The position numbers and the translations under genes were made by a program. This document shows, piece after piece, positions 7,766-15,849 of a DNA stretch of 64,000 nucleotides. Location: assembly GCA_965284565.1 (NCBI GenBank), contig OZ260100.1, positions 1,798,001 to 1,862,000 on the forward strand, read 5' to 3'. Each line of letters begins with the position of its first letter. The first letter of the stretch is position 1. A model generated the notes under the pieces. That model was not told the DNA's origin, searched no databases, and was given only the letters and a program-made list of their open reading frames with translations. Origin of the DNA: BRH-c54 sp965284565. GTDB lineage: Bacteria > Bacteroidota > Bacteroidia > Flavobacteriales_E > Vicingaceae.

Positions 7766-10700
7766 ATGCAATATCAATTTAACGAGATTGAAAAGAAATG
7801 GCAAAAGTATTGGGCAGATAACAAAACTTTTGTGGCTAAAGACAATAGTGCAAAACCTAAATACTATGTGTTAGACATGTTTCCTTATCCTTCGGGAGCA
7901 GGTTTGCATGTAGGACATCCGCTTGGGTATATTGCATCTGATGTGTATGCTCGTTTTAAAAGATTGCAAGGTTATAATGTGTTACACCCAATGGGTTATG
8001 ATTCTTTTGGATTGCCTGCTGAACAATATGCTATACAAACTGGTCAGCATCCTGCTGTTACTACCAAGGTAAACATTGAAGGTGGCGTTGACAAACAAGG
8101 AAATGTAATACCAGGCTACAGAAATCAGTTAGATAAAATAGGTTTTTCATTCGATTGGGATAGAGAAGTAAGAACTTCCGACCCACCGTATTACAAATGG
8201 ACCCAGTGGATTTTTAAACAATTATTTAATTCTTGGTATAACAAAACTAGTGACAAAGCAGAAAAAATAGATACCTTAATTGAAGAATTTAATACTAATG
8301 GAAATACAGCTGTAAATGCTGTTTGTGCTGATGTGACTAATTTTTCAGCAGCAGATTGGAAATCTTGGAGTGAAGAAGAACAACAAAAAATGCTCTTAAA
8401 CTACCGAATTGCTTTTTTATCTGATACTTGGGTGAACTGGTGTCCTGCTTTGGGAACTGTTTTAGCCAATGATGAAATAAAAGATGGCGTTTCTGAGCGT
8501 GGCGGACATCCTGTAGAGCAAAAACTGATGCGTCAGTGGAGTATGCGAATTACTGCGTATGCCGAGCGTTTACTTTCTGGTTTAGAAGGCTTGGATTGGT
8601 CAGAATCTATTAAAGATATTCAAAGAAACTGGATAGGAAAAAGTGTTGGAGCATCTGTGAAGTTTAAAGTCCTCTCCCCAGCCCTCTCCAAAGGAGAGGG
8701 AGCAGTCTCTGCGAACTATTTAACGGGAGATGCAGCTATTGGGAACTTGCTTTTAGATAACGCTAAAGAAATGCGTTTAAATCCAACTGAAGCTGAATCA
8801 GTTTTGTGGCTACAATTGAAAGGTAAAAAATTGGGTGTTAAGTTTAGAAGGCAGCATCCAATAGATTCTTTTATTGCAGATTTTGTTTGTTTAGATAAAA
8901 AATTAATTATCGAAGTAGATGGTGAAATTCATAATTTTCAACAAGAAGCTGATGCGTTAAGAACAGAAAGACTTAATGAATTAGGATATGAAGTATTAAG
9001 GTTTAAAAATGAAGAGGTATTAACAGATGTTGATAATGTGCTAACTAAAATTAGTACAATTTTAGCACAACGTCCTTCAATAAAAGACGAACCTAAAGTC
9101 CTTCCCTCAGGGAAGGATTTAGGATGGGATATTGAGGTTTTCACCACTCGCCCAGACACTATTTTTGGAGTATCGTTTATGGTGTTAGCACCAGAACATC
9201 CTTTAGTGAATGAGATTACCACTCCAGAACAAAAAGCTGAGGTGGAAGCTTATCAAAAAGCTGCTTCATTAAAATCGGAAAGAGACAGACAGTCAGACAT
9301 TAAAAATATTACAGGAGCAAATACAGGAGCTTTTGCTATACATCCGTTTACGGGAGATAAAGTACAAATTTGGATAGGTGATTATGTGTTGGCAAGTTAC
9401 GGAACAGGAGCAGTAATGGCTGTACCTTGTGGCGATCAACGCGATTGGGATTTTGCTACACATTTTGGTATTGAAATTAAAAATATTTTTAAAGATAAAG
9501 ACATTTCGGAAGGAGCTTATGCTGAGAAAGATGCGGTTATTGCCAATTCTGATTTCTTGAATGATTTACCAGTTAAAGAAGCCATTAAAAAAGCCGTTGC
9601 CGAAATTGAAAAAAAAGGTATAGGTAAGGGTAAAACGCAATATAGAATGAGAGATGCTGTGTTTTCTCGTCAGCGTTATTGGGGAGAACCATTTCCAGTG
9701 TATTACAAAAACGAAATACCTTATTTAATTGATGATAAGGATTTGCCTGTGGTATTGCCGGAAGTAGATAAGTATTTGCCTACCGAAGATGGACAACCAC
9801 CTTTGGCTCGTGCTAAAAAAGAAGATTGGAATGTAGCTTGCCCCGGAGAGCGAATGGAGTACAACACCATGCCGGGTTGGGCAGGAAGCAGTTGGTACTT
9901 TTTACGTTATATGGATCCAACTAATGATGGGGAGTTTGTTGCCAAAGAAAAAGTAAATTATTGGCAAAATGTAGATTTATACATTGGTGGAGCAGAACAT
10001 GCCACCGGACATTTATTGTACGCTCGTTTTTGGACGAAGTTTTTACACGATTTAGGTTACATCCCTTTTGATGAACCGTTTAAGAAGATGATTAACCAAG
10101 GAATGATTCAGGGGAATAGTGCCTATACACACTGGTTAAATTTGGTTATGTTTAAGGCTATAAAAAAGGATTTGAAATTTGAAATTAATGATTTAAATGT
10201 AGCACAATATAGTTTCATGTCTGAGTTCTCATTATCTAAGTCAATTGCTGAAAAATTAATTGCTGAAGATAAATCTACAGAGGAATTGATTAAACAAAAA
10301 ATTGATGTCGCGTATAAGAAACATCATCCAGACTTTAAAGATAATGTTTTAGGAAAGGATTATGAAATATATTTTAAGGCTAACTCTCAAGAAAGAATCA
10401 TAAAAAAACATGTTGATATAAATTATGTTGAGGTTAATGATTTGTTAAATATAGAAGAGCTTAAAAAACTATCAAGAAATCCATTAGGTAAAGCTGAATT
10501 ATTATTAGAAGATAATGGTAAGTATATCTGTTCTCGTGAAGTCGAAAAAATGTCTAAATCTAAATTCAATGTACAAACACCTGATGAATTGGTAGAAAAG
10601 TTTGGAGCAGACACTTTACGTTGTTACGAAATGTTTTTAGGACCATTAGAGCAGCACAAGCCTTGGGATACACAAGGAATTACCGGTGTGCATGGCTTCT

Positions 10701-11227
10701 TAAAAAAACTATGGCGGTTGTATCATGATGATAATGGGTTTAATGTTTCGGATGAAACTCCAACCAACGAGGAATTGAAGAGTTTACACAAAACCATTAA
10801 AAAAGTAAAAGAAGATATTGAGCGTTTTTCGTTTAATACGCCAGTTTCTGCTTTTATGATATGTGTTAATGAACTTACTGCTTTAAAATGCAACAAACGT
10901 GAAATTTTAGAGCCACTATTGATTGTTTTAGCACCTTATGCTCCGCACATTGCAGAGGAATTATGGGCAAAATTAGGCAATGCCGAAAGCATTACCTATG
11001 CTGTTTTTCCTAAGCATAATGAGGCGTATTTGGTAGAAAGCAACCATAAATACCCGGTTTCTTTTAATGGCAAAATGCGTTTTATGTTAGAACTACCTGC
11101 TGATATGAGCAAAGAAGCCATAGAAAAAGAAGTATTGGCAAATGAGCAATCTCAAAAATATTTAGAAGGTAAAACGCCTAAAAAAGTGATTGTTATTCCA
11201 CAAAAAATTGTGAATGTGGTGGTTTAG
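7766..11227 (+). CDS. leuS: leucyl-tRNA synthetase with an in-frame DUF559 nuclease-domain insertion
   Basis: LeuRS charges tRNA-Leu with leucine. The class I motifs are intact: HVGH at residues 48-51 (HIGH box) and KMSKS at 928-932. The editing-domain motif TTRPDT begins about five residues after the insertion. The protein is 1153 residues, whereas Bacteroidota LeuRS is usually about 920-950. About 150 extra residues (302-454) form a DUF559 domain inserted in the CP1 editing domain between GASVKFK and DIEVFTTRPD. A further ~70 extra residues lie between about 790 and 880, just before the KMSKS region. The frame is open throughout and no second leuS is present here, so the chimera is presumably functional. 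It ends at a strong hairpin terminator. Confidence 0.97.
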   Translation: MQYQFNEIEKKWQKYWADNKTFVAKDNSAKPKYYVLDMFPYPSGAGLHVGHPLGYIASDVYARFKRLQGYNVLHPMGYDSFGLPAEQYAIQTGQHPAVTTKVNIEGGVDKQGNVIPGYRNQLDKIGFSFDWDREVRTSDPPYYKWTQWIFKQLFNSWYNKTSDKAEKIDTLIEEFNTNGNTAVNAVCADVTNFSAADWKSWSEEEQQKMLLNYRIAFLSDTWVNWCPALGTVLANDEIKDGVSERGGHPVEQKLMRQWSMRITAYAERLLSGLEGLDWSESIKDIQRNWIGKSVGASVKFKVLSPALSKGEGAVSANYLTGDAAIGNLLLDNAKEMRLNPTEAESVLWLQLKGKKLGVKFRRQHPIDSFIADFVCLDKKLIIEVDGEIHNFQQEADALRTERLNELGYEVLRFKNEEVLTDVDNVLTKISTILAQRPSIKDEPKVLPSGKDLGWDIEVFTTRPDTIFGVSFMVLAPEHPLVNEITTPEQKAEVEAYQKAASLKSERDRQSDIKNITGANTGAFAIHPFTGDKVQIWIGDYVLASYGTGAVMAVPCGDQRDWDFATHFGIEIKNIFKDKDISEGAYAEKDAVIANSDFLNDLPVKEAIKKAVAEIEKKGIGKGKTQYRMRDAVFSRQRYWGEPFPVYYKNEIPYLIDDKDLPVVLPEVDKYLPTEDGQPPLARAKKEDWNVACPGERMEYNTMPGWAGSSWYFLRYMDPTNDGEFVAKEKVNYWQNVDLYIGGAEHATGHLLYARFWTKFLHDLGYIPFDEPFKKMINQGMIQGNSAYTHWLNLVMFKAIKKDLKFEINDLNVAQYSFMSEFSLSKSIAEKLIAEDKSTEELIKQKIDVAYKKHHPDFKDNVLGKDYEIYFKANSQERIIKKHVDINYVEVNDLLNIEELKKLSRNPLGKAELLLEDNGKYICSREVEKMSKSKFNVQTPDELVEKFGADTLRCYEMFLGPLEQHKPWDTQGITGVHGFLKKLWRLYHDDNGFNVSDETPTNEELKSLHKTIKKVKEDIERFSFNTPVSAFMICVNELTALKCNKREILEPLLIVLAPYAPHIAEELWAKLGNAESITYAVFPKHNEAYLVESNHKYPVSFNGKMRFMLELPADMSKEAIEKEVLANEQSQKYLEGKTPKKVIVIPQKIVNVVV
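8671..8700. repeat. left-end hairpin repeat of the leuS insertion
   Basis: ccctctcc-aaa-ggagaggg (8682-8700) is a perfect 8-bp stem with a 3-nt loop, preceded by a partial direct copy cctctcccca (8671-8680). It is translated as part of LSPALSKGEG, unlike any LeuRS sequence. The GC content is much higher than that of the surrounding gene. Confidence 0.75.
9092..9123. repeat. right-end hairpin repeat of the leuS insertion
   Basis: cctaaa-g-tccttccc (9092-9106) pairs with gggaagga-tttagg (9110-9123), a 14-bp stem with one bulged g and a 3-nt loop. It marks the return to LeuRS sequence (DIEVFTTRPD). The 8-mer aaagtcct occurs in the same reading frame at both ends (8666-8673 and 9095-9102). Confidence 0.75.
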
Positions 11228-11239
11228 TAGTTTATGAAT

Positions 11240-11282
11240 CAATAAAAAGCCCTGTCATTCTGAATTACAGAGCTTTTTATTG
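11240..11282 (+). terminator. leuS terminator
   Basis: caataaaaagc (11240-11250) and gctttttattg (11272-11282) form an 11-bp perfect stem extended inward by ctg/cag, with a T-run on the 3' arm. Confidence 0.7.
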
Positions 11283-11296
11283 ATCTGCTTTTTTAT

Positions 11297-11327
11297 TTTG
11301 TTTATCGAAATAATCAACATATCTTCG
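11297..11327 (+). promoter_or_regulatory. promoter of the first T9SS repeat protein
   Basis: TTTG (11297-11300), 19 nt, TATCTTCG (11320-11327), 48 nt before the ATG. The same -7 octamer is used by the paralogous gene at 14356. Confidence 0.55.
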
Positions 11328-11375
11328 CGCTTTCGTATAAAATAAAAAAAACTAAAATAAAAAAACAATCTCAAC

Positions 11376-14240
11376 ATGAAAAAATCAATATCTACTTTAT
11401 TTTTATTTAGCGCTTTAGCTGTTTTTTGTTTAAAAGCTCAAAATAATACCCATGCACAAAAAATATTATCTAACAGTACACTTGTAAAACAAGCGACATT
11501 AGATGATTATAAAAACATTATTAAGCTTAAAACAGGTGCTCAACCTTCTATGATAAATAAATCATCTATTGCTAAAAGTAGTGCCTCAAAAACTTTTTAT
11601 AATCCAATAAGTAACTATATGGCTAGCATATTAGCAACAGCTCCTGAATGTGATACGCTTCTTGCCCAATGGGAAACACCAACACCAACTGTAACTACAT
11701 ACGGTTTTGGTGGGGGATGGGTTTCAGGTATTCCTGACCCAGTAAACTCTACTCTTCCTACCGATCCAAAAGGTATTTATGAAGGATATAACTCTCCTAA
11801 TCCTGGTACTGCTGTTGTAGGCGGTATAAGAGTTGGATTAGGAACTTTACACGACTTAGATAGTAATACTACATTTCAAGTAGTTGTTTATGATGACGAT
11901 GGATTTGGTGCTCCTGGTGCATTTTTAGGAGGATTAGGAGGGTTAAATCCTACAACTTTAGGTGTTCCTGGATCAGGCTTATATACCGATTTCTGGATTC
12001 CTTTAACTACCACTATTATTCCTACTACAGCATTTTTTCATGTAGGTGTTGAAATTATTCCAGGTGATGGATCTGACTCACTAGTAGTTATGACTTCTTG
12101 TTTAGGTCCTGCTAATTGTACTGTAGCTCAAGGGGAGAATGACGCCTCAAACCACATTTTCACAACTGGCTTTGGATATGAAAATTTTTTAACTATTTAT
12201 GGAGCTGATTTTGATGTTGATATTATCCCAACTTTCGGAGAATATGCTATCTTTAACTATAGTGCAGCTTCATACTGTAAGAGTGCAACAAACGAAACGC
12301 CTTCGTTTTTAGGTGCTACAGGGGGAGCATTTTCAAGCACACCAACAGGTTTGTCTTTAAATGCAACTACTGGAGAAATTACTTTTTCAACAAGTACTGC
12401 TGGAACTTACACTATTACATATACAGCACCCGGAACCTGTGCAAAAACTACTACTGCAGCTTTAACAGTGAAAGCAACAGCTACAAAAACCACTAATACT
12501 AATGTTTGTTTTAATAGTAGTTTTACATATGCTGATTTAACCACTTCTAATAATATTACAGCAAATGAATCTCATGTTTCTACATTTATAGGTGCTGCAG
12601 CTAATGGATGTGACAGTGTCTTAACTCAAAATTTAAATGTATTACCTGCTAAAACAGGCTCTGTAACTTCTACTATTTGTAACAATGGAAGTGTAGTTGT
12701 TAATGGAAATACATACAATGCAGGTAACCCTTCAGGCACTGAAGTAATTTCTAATGTAGGTCCAAGTAACTGTGATTCTACTGTTACTATTAACCTAAAT
12801 GTATTATCTGCTAAAACAGGCTCTGTAACTTCTACTATTTGCAACAATGGAAGTGTAGTTGTTAATGGAAATACATACAATGCAGGCAATCCTTCAGGTA
12901 CTGAAGTAATTTCTAATGTAGGTCCTAACAACTGTGATTCTACTGTTACTATTAACCTAAATGTATTACCTGCTAAAACAGGTTCTGTAACTTCTACTAT
13001 TTGCAACAATGGAAGTGTTGTTGTTAATGGAAACACATACAATGCAAGCAATCCTTCAGGTACTGAAGTAATTTCTAATGTAGGTCCTAACAACTGTGAT
13101 TCTATTGTTACGGTTAACCTAAATGTATTACCTGCTAAAACAGGCTCTGTAACTTCTACTATTTGCAACAACGGAAGTGTTGTTGTTAACGGTACTACTT
13201 ACAATGCAAGCAATCCATCAGGCACTGAAGTAATTTCTAATGTAGGTCCTAACAACTGTGATTCTACTGTTATAGTTAACCTAAATGTTTTAGCAGTTAA
13301 AACAGGTTCTGTAACTTCTACTATTTGTAACAACGGAAGTGTTGTTGTTAACGGCACTACTTACAATGCAAGCAATCCTTCAGGCACTGAAGTAATTTCT
13401 AATGTAGGTCCTAACAACTGTGACTCTACTGTTACTATTAACCTAAATGTTTTAGCAGTTAAAACAGGCGCTGTAACTTCTACTATTTGTAATAACGGAA
13501 GTGTTGTTGTTAACGGTACTACTTACAATGCAGGCAATCCTTCAGGCACTGAAGTAATTTCTAATGTGGGTCCAAGTAACTGCGACTCTACAGTAACGAT
13601 TAACTTAACTATTTTACCTGCTTTAACAGGAACTATAACTCAAACGATTTGTTTTGGAGAGAGTATAGTTGTTAATGGAACTACTTATAATACAACTGTT
13701 AGTGGAGCCACTGAGGTATTCACTAATATTGGTCCTAACAATTGTGATTCAACTGTAACGATTAATTTAACTGTGTTGTCAGCTATTGATAATTCATTAA
13801 CCAATAATAACCCTACTTTAACAGCTAATGAAACAGGAGCTGCTTACCAATGGTTAGATTGCGATAATGGTAATGCAGTAATTAATGGAGAAACTTCTCA
13901 AAGTTTTACAGCAACAGTTACTGGCAATTATGCAGTACAAATTACTGTAGGAAGCTGTGTTGATACTTCAGCTTGTGAAAATGTTACTGTTGTTGGTATT
14001 GATGAACTAAGTAAAGCAAGTGTTAATGTTTATCCAAATCCAAATGATGGAGTGTTTAATGTAATTACTTCTGAACAAGTAAATATCACTATTTATAATA
14101 TGTTAGGAGAGATTGTTTTGACAAATGTATTAAATGGAGGAACTCATGTTTTATCATTAAATAGTCATCCTAAAGGAGTTTATTTTGTTAATATTCAACA
14201 AAATGAAAGAGTTACAACCTATAAGATGATAGTGAAGTAA
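11376..14240 (+). CDS. T9SS-exported surface protein with 54-residue repeats
   Basis: 954 residues: signal peptide (ending near LKAQ), a unique N-terminal region (about 30-420), seven tandem 54-residue repeats (about 426-803; the first six nearly identical, the seventh diverged), an Ig-like segment, and a type A T9SS sorting domain (VNVYPNPNDGVFNV ... TTYKMIVK). The repeats (TGSVTSTICNNGSVVVNG...NCDSTVTINLNVL) carry paired cysteines. The protein is expected to cross the outer membrane by type IX secretion and be released or anchored at the surface. Function is unknown; the form suggests an adhesin or matrix protein. Two paralogues follow directly. Confidence 0.85.
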   Translation: MKKSISTLFLFSALAVFCLKAQNNTHAQKILSNSTLVKQATLDDYKNIIKLKTGAQPSMINKSSIAKSSASKTFYNPISNYMASILATAPECDTLLAQWETPTPTVTTYGFGGGWVSGIPDPVNSTLPTDPKGIYEGYNSPNPGTAVVGGIRVGLGTLHDLDSNTTFQVVVYDDDGFGAPGAFLGGLGGLNPTTLGVPGSGLYTDFWIPLTTTIIPTTAFFHVGVEIIPGDGSDSLVVMTSCLGPANCTVAQGENDASNHIFTTGFGYENFLTIYGADFDVDIIPTFGEYAIFNYSAASYCKSATNETPSFLGATGGAFSSTPTGLSLNATTGEITFSTSTAGTYTITYTAPGTCAKTTTAALTVKATATKTTNTNVCFNSSFTYADLTTSNNITANESHVSTFIGAAANGCDSVLTQNLNVLPAKTGSVTSTICNNGSVVVNGNTYNAGNPSGTEVISNVGPSNCDSTVTINLNVLSAKTGSVTSTICNNGSVVVNGNTYNAGNPSGTEVISNVGPNNCDSTVTINLNVLPAKTGSVTSTICNNGSVVVNGNTYNASNPSGTEVISNVGPNNCDSIVTVNLNVLPAKTGSVTSTICNNGSVVVNGTTYNASNPSGTEVISNVGPNNCDSTVIVNLNVLAVKTGSVTSTICNNGSVVVNGTTYNASNPSGTEVISNVGPNNCDSTVTINLNVLAVKTGAVTSTICNNGSVVVNGTTYNAGNPSGTEVISNVGPSNCDSTVTINLTILPALTGTITQTICFGESIVVNGTTYNTTVSGATEVFTNIGPNNCDSTVTINLTVLSAIDNSLTNNNPTLTANETGAAYQWLDCDNGNAVINGETSQSFTATVTGNYAVQITVGSCVDTSACENVTVVGIDELSKASVNVYPNPNDGVFNVITSEQVNITIYNMLGEIVLTNVLNGGTHVLSLNSHPKGVYFVNIQQNERVTTYKMIVK
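12651..13785 (+). repeat. 162-bp coding tandem repeats
   Basis: Unit starts at 12651, 12813, 12975, 13137, 13299 and 13461 are exactly 162 bp apart, with a seventh diverged unit from about 13623. Units are nearly identical in DNA, including silent positions, which indicates recent expansion or conversion. The same unit occurs once in the gene at 14356 and twice in that at 15850. Confidence 0.9.
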
Positions 14241-14260
14241 TAATACTCAAAGATTTCAGC

Positions 14261-14300
14261 AAAAAAAGTCATTCTTTTATCTAAAAGAATGACTTTTTTT
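14261..14300 (+). terminator. strong terminator after the first T9SS gene
   Basis: An 18-bp perfect stem (14261-14278 with 14283-14300) closed by loop atct, including A-run and T-run flanks, 20 bp after the stop codon. Confidence 0.85.
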
Positions 14301-14329
14301 GTTTTAGATAGAAATAATTTCTATCTTCG
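14298..14329 (+). promoter_or_regulatory. promoter of the second T9SS protein
   Basis: TTTG (14298-14301), 20 nt, TATCTTCG (14322-14329). It begins within the T-run of the preceding terminator, so the two genes are separate transcription units. Confidence 0.55.
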
Positions 14330-14355
14330 AGATATAAAATCTAAATTTAATAAAT

Positions 14356-15582
14356 ATGAAAAAAATCTTTATCACTTTATCAATTGTTTTTGGAAGTTCG
14401 CCACTATGGGCTCAATGTAATGTCTTAACAGATGATTTTGAAACAGGTACTTTGGCAACTCAATGGCAATTTGGAACAGGAACTTACACTAGAAATGTAA
14501 CAAGTACTAATCCAGCTCAGGGTACTTATTCTTTTGAGCAAACGGGAAGCAGTGCTTTTTACGAAGGTACATACGCTACTTTTACTTCTAGTCAACCTAA
14601 TTATATTTCTTTTAAAATGAGAACAAATACCACTACAGCTGCTAATGGTTATGTGGTAATTGGAGATGCTAATATTAATACAGATAATGGTATTCTATTT
14701 TGCTATTTTAATAGTACTAGTAGTTTACGTTTTTATGGTTCAACCGGGCAAAATTTTCCTGTAAACGCAAACCAATGGTATCATGTGGAAGTGCAAAACA
14801 TCAATTGGACTGCTAGAACCATGGATATTTATCTGGATGGAAATTTAATATTAACATCATGGCCATTTAGATCGGGTACAGCTACTTCAATGGATAGAAT
14901 ACACTTGTTTAATTTAAGTGCAGCAACAGCTATGTATGATGATATTATCATTGGAAATCCTCCATTAACTGGTTCTGTTACCAATACTATCTGTAATAAT
15001 GACAGTATTGTTGTAAATGGAACAACATATAATGCAGGAAATCCTTCAGGAACAGAAGTGTTTACGAATGTAGGTCCAAACAATTGTGATTCAACTGTAA
15101 CGATTAATTTAAATGTGTTGCCAGCTATTGATAATTCATTAACCAATAATAATCCTACTTTAACAGCTAATGAAACAGGGGCGTCTTACCAATGGTTAGA
15201 TTGCGATAATGGTAATGCAGTAATTAATGGAGAAACTTCTCAAAGTTTTACAGCAACAGTTACTGGCAATTATGCAGTACAAATTACTGTAGGAAGCTGT
15301 GTTGATACATCAGATTGTGAAAACGTTACTGTTGTTGGTATTGATGAGCTAAGTAAAGCAAGCGTTAATGTTTATCCAAATCCAAATGATGGTGTGTTTA
15401 ATGTAATTACTTCTGAACAAGTAAATATAACTATTTATAATATGTTAGGAGAAATTGTTTTGACAAATGTATTAAATGGAGGAACTCATGTTTTATCATT
15501 AAATAGTCATCCTAAAGGAATTTATTTTATTAATATTCAACAAAACGAAAGTGTTACAACTTATAAGATGATAGTGAAATAA
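14356..15582 (+). CDS. T9SS-exported protein with a LamG-like domain and one 54-residue repeat
   Basis: 408 residues: signal peptide (ending PLWAQ), then about 25-200 a concanavalin/LamG-like beta-sandwich (DDFETGTLATQWQFGTGTY, ISFKMRT, WYHVEVQNINWTARTMDIYLDG, YDDIIIG), as seen in carbohydrate-binding surface proteins. One copy of the 54-residue repeat follows (about 203-256), then the Ig-like segment and the type A sorting domain, nearly identical to those of its neighbours. Glycan binding is inference from fold resemblance. Confidence 0.82.
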   Translation: MKKIFITLSIVFGSSPLWAQCNVLTDDFETGTLATQWQFGTGTYTRNVTSTNPAQGTYSFEQTGSSAFYEGTYATFTSSQPNYISFKMRTNTTTAANGYVVIGDANINTDNGILFCYFNSTSSLRFYGSTGQNFPVNANQWYHVEVQNINWTARTMDIYLDGNLILTSWPFRSGTATSMDRIHLFNLSAATAMYDDIIIGNPPLTGSVTNTICNNDSIVVNGTTYNAGNPSGTEVFTNVGPNNCDSTVTINLNVLPAIDNSLTNNNPTLTANETGASYQWLDCDNGNAVINGETSQSFTATVTGNYAVQITVGSCVDTSDCENVTVVGIDELSKASVNVYPNPNDGVFNVITSEQVNITIYNMLGEIVLTNVLNGGTHVLSLNSHPKGIYFINIQQNESVTTYKMIVK

Positions 15583-15608
15583 TAAATATAGTAATTCTGT
15601 ATTAAAGA

Positions 15609-15637
15609 AAAGATTGTCTGAAAAGGCAGTCTTTTTT
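15609..15637 (+). terminator. terminator after the second T9SS gene
   Basis: aaagattgtct (15609-15619) pairs with aggcagtcttt (15624-15634) with two G-T pairs and loop gaaa, followed by a T-run. Confidence 0.7.
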
Positions 15638-15665
15638 GTTTTAGATAGAAATTGTTTTATCCTCA
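15635..15665 (+). promoter_or_regulatory. degenerate duplicate of the 14298 promoter
   Basis: A 21-nt stretch (15632-15652) is identical to 14295-14315. It gives TTTG, 19 nt, TATCCTCA (15658-15665), a decayed version of TATCTTCG. It lies 185 nt before the third gene, so it may be inactive. Confidence 0.4.
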
Positions 15666-15849
15666 ATATACAAGGTCTAATAAAAAAGAAGTGTTAGAAA
15701 ATGAGTAATCTAATAAATAGTTAGAAGAGTAGCACATCTAAAAAATGAATATGGTATTTAAATTAATCTTAATCATCGGTTAACATTTTAAATTTGATTA
15801 GATGAAATTTTATGATTAACTATGCAAAAAACTTAAAAATAATAAAACT

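Larger units (their letters stand above)
8669..9127 (+). mobile_element. DUF559 (PD-(D/E)XK-like) domain inserted in frame in leuS
   Basis: Residues about 302-454 of LeuRS do not belong to the synthetase. They contain a complete DUF559 domain: NPTEAESVLWLQL, KFRRQHPIDSFIADFVC, KLIIEVDGEIHN, and R..L.ELGYEVLRFKNEEV. DUF559 is related to the Vsr-type fold in the PD-(D/E)XK nuclease group; candidate active-site residues are the E of TEAE, the D of IADF, and E/D of IIEVDG. Both ends are hairpin repeats that stay in frame. Calling it mobile is inference from this layout; no transposase is present. Confidence 0.7.

Noticed and set aside
8669..9127. Insert in leuS as an intein
   Set aside because: The ends encode LSPALSKGEG and KVLPSGKDLGW; there is no N-terminal Cys/Ser with splicing blocks and no C-terminal HN-Cys/Ser/Thr. 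DUF559 motifs explain the sequence instead.
12626..13171. 181-residue minus-strand ORF with internal repeats
   Set aside because: It is a shadow of the 162-bp coding repeats on the plus strand.
12651..13785. CRISPR array
   Set aside because: The units are contiguous 162-bp coding repeats with no unique spacers; no cas genes nearby.
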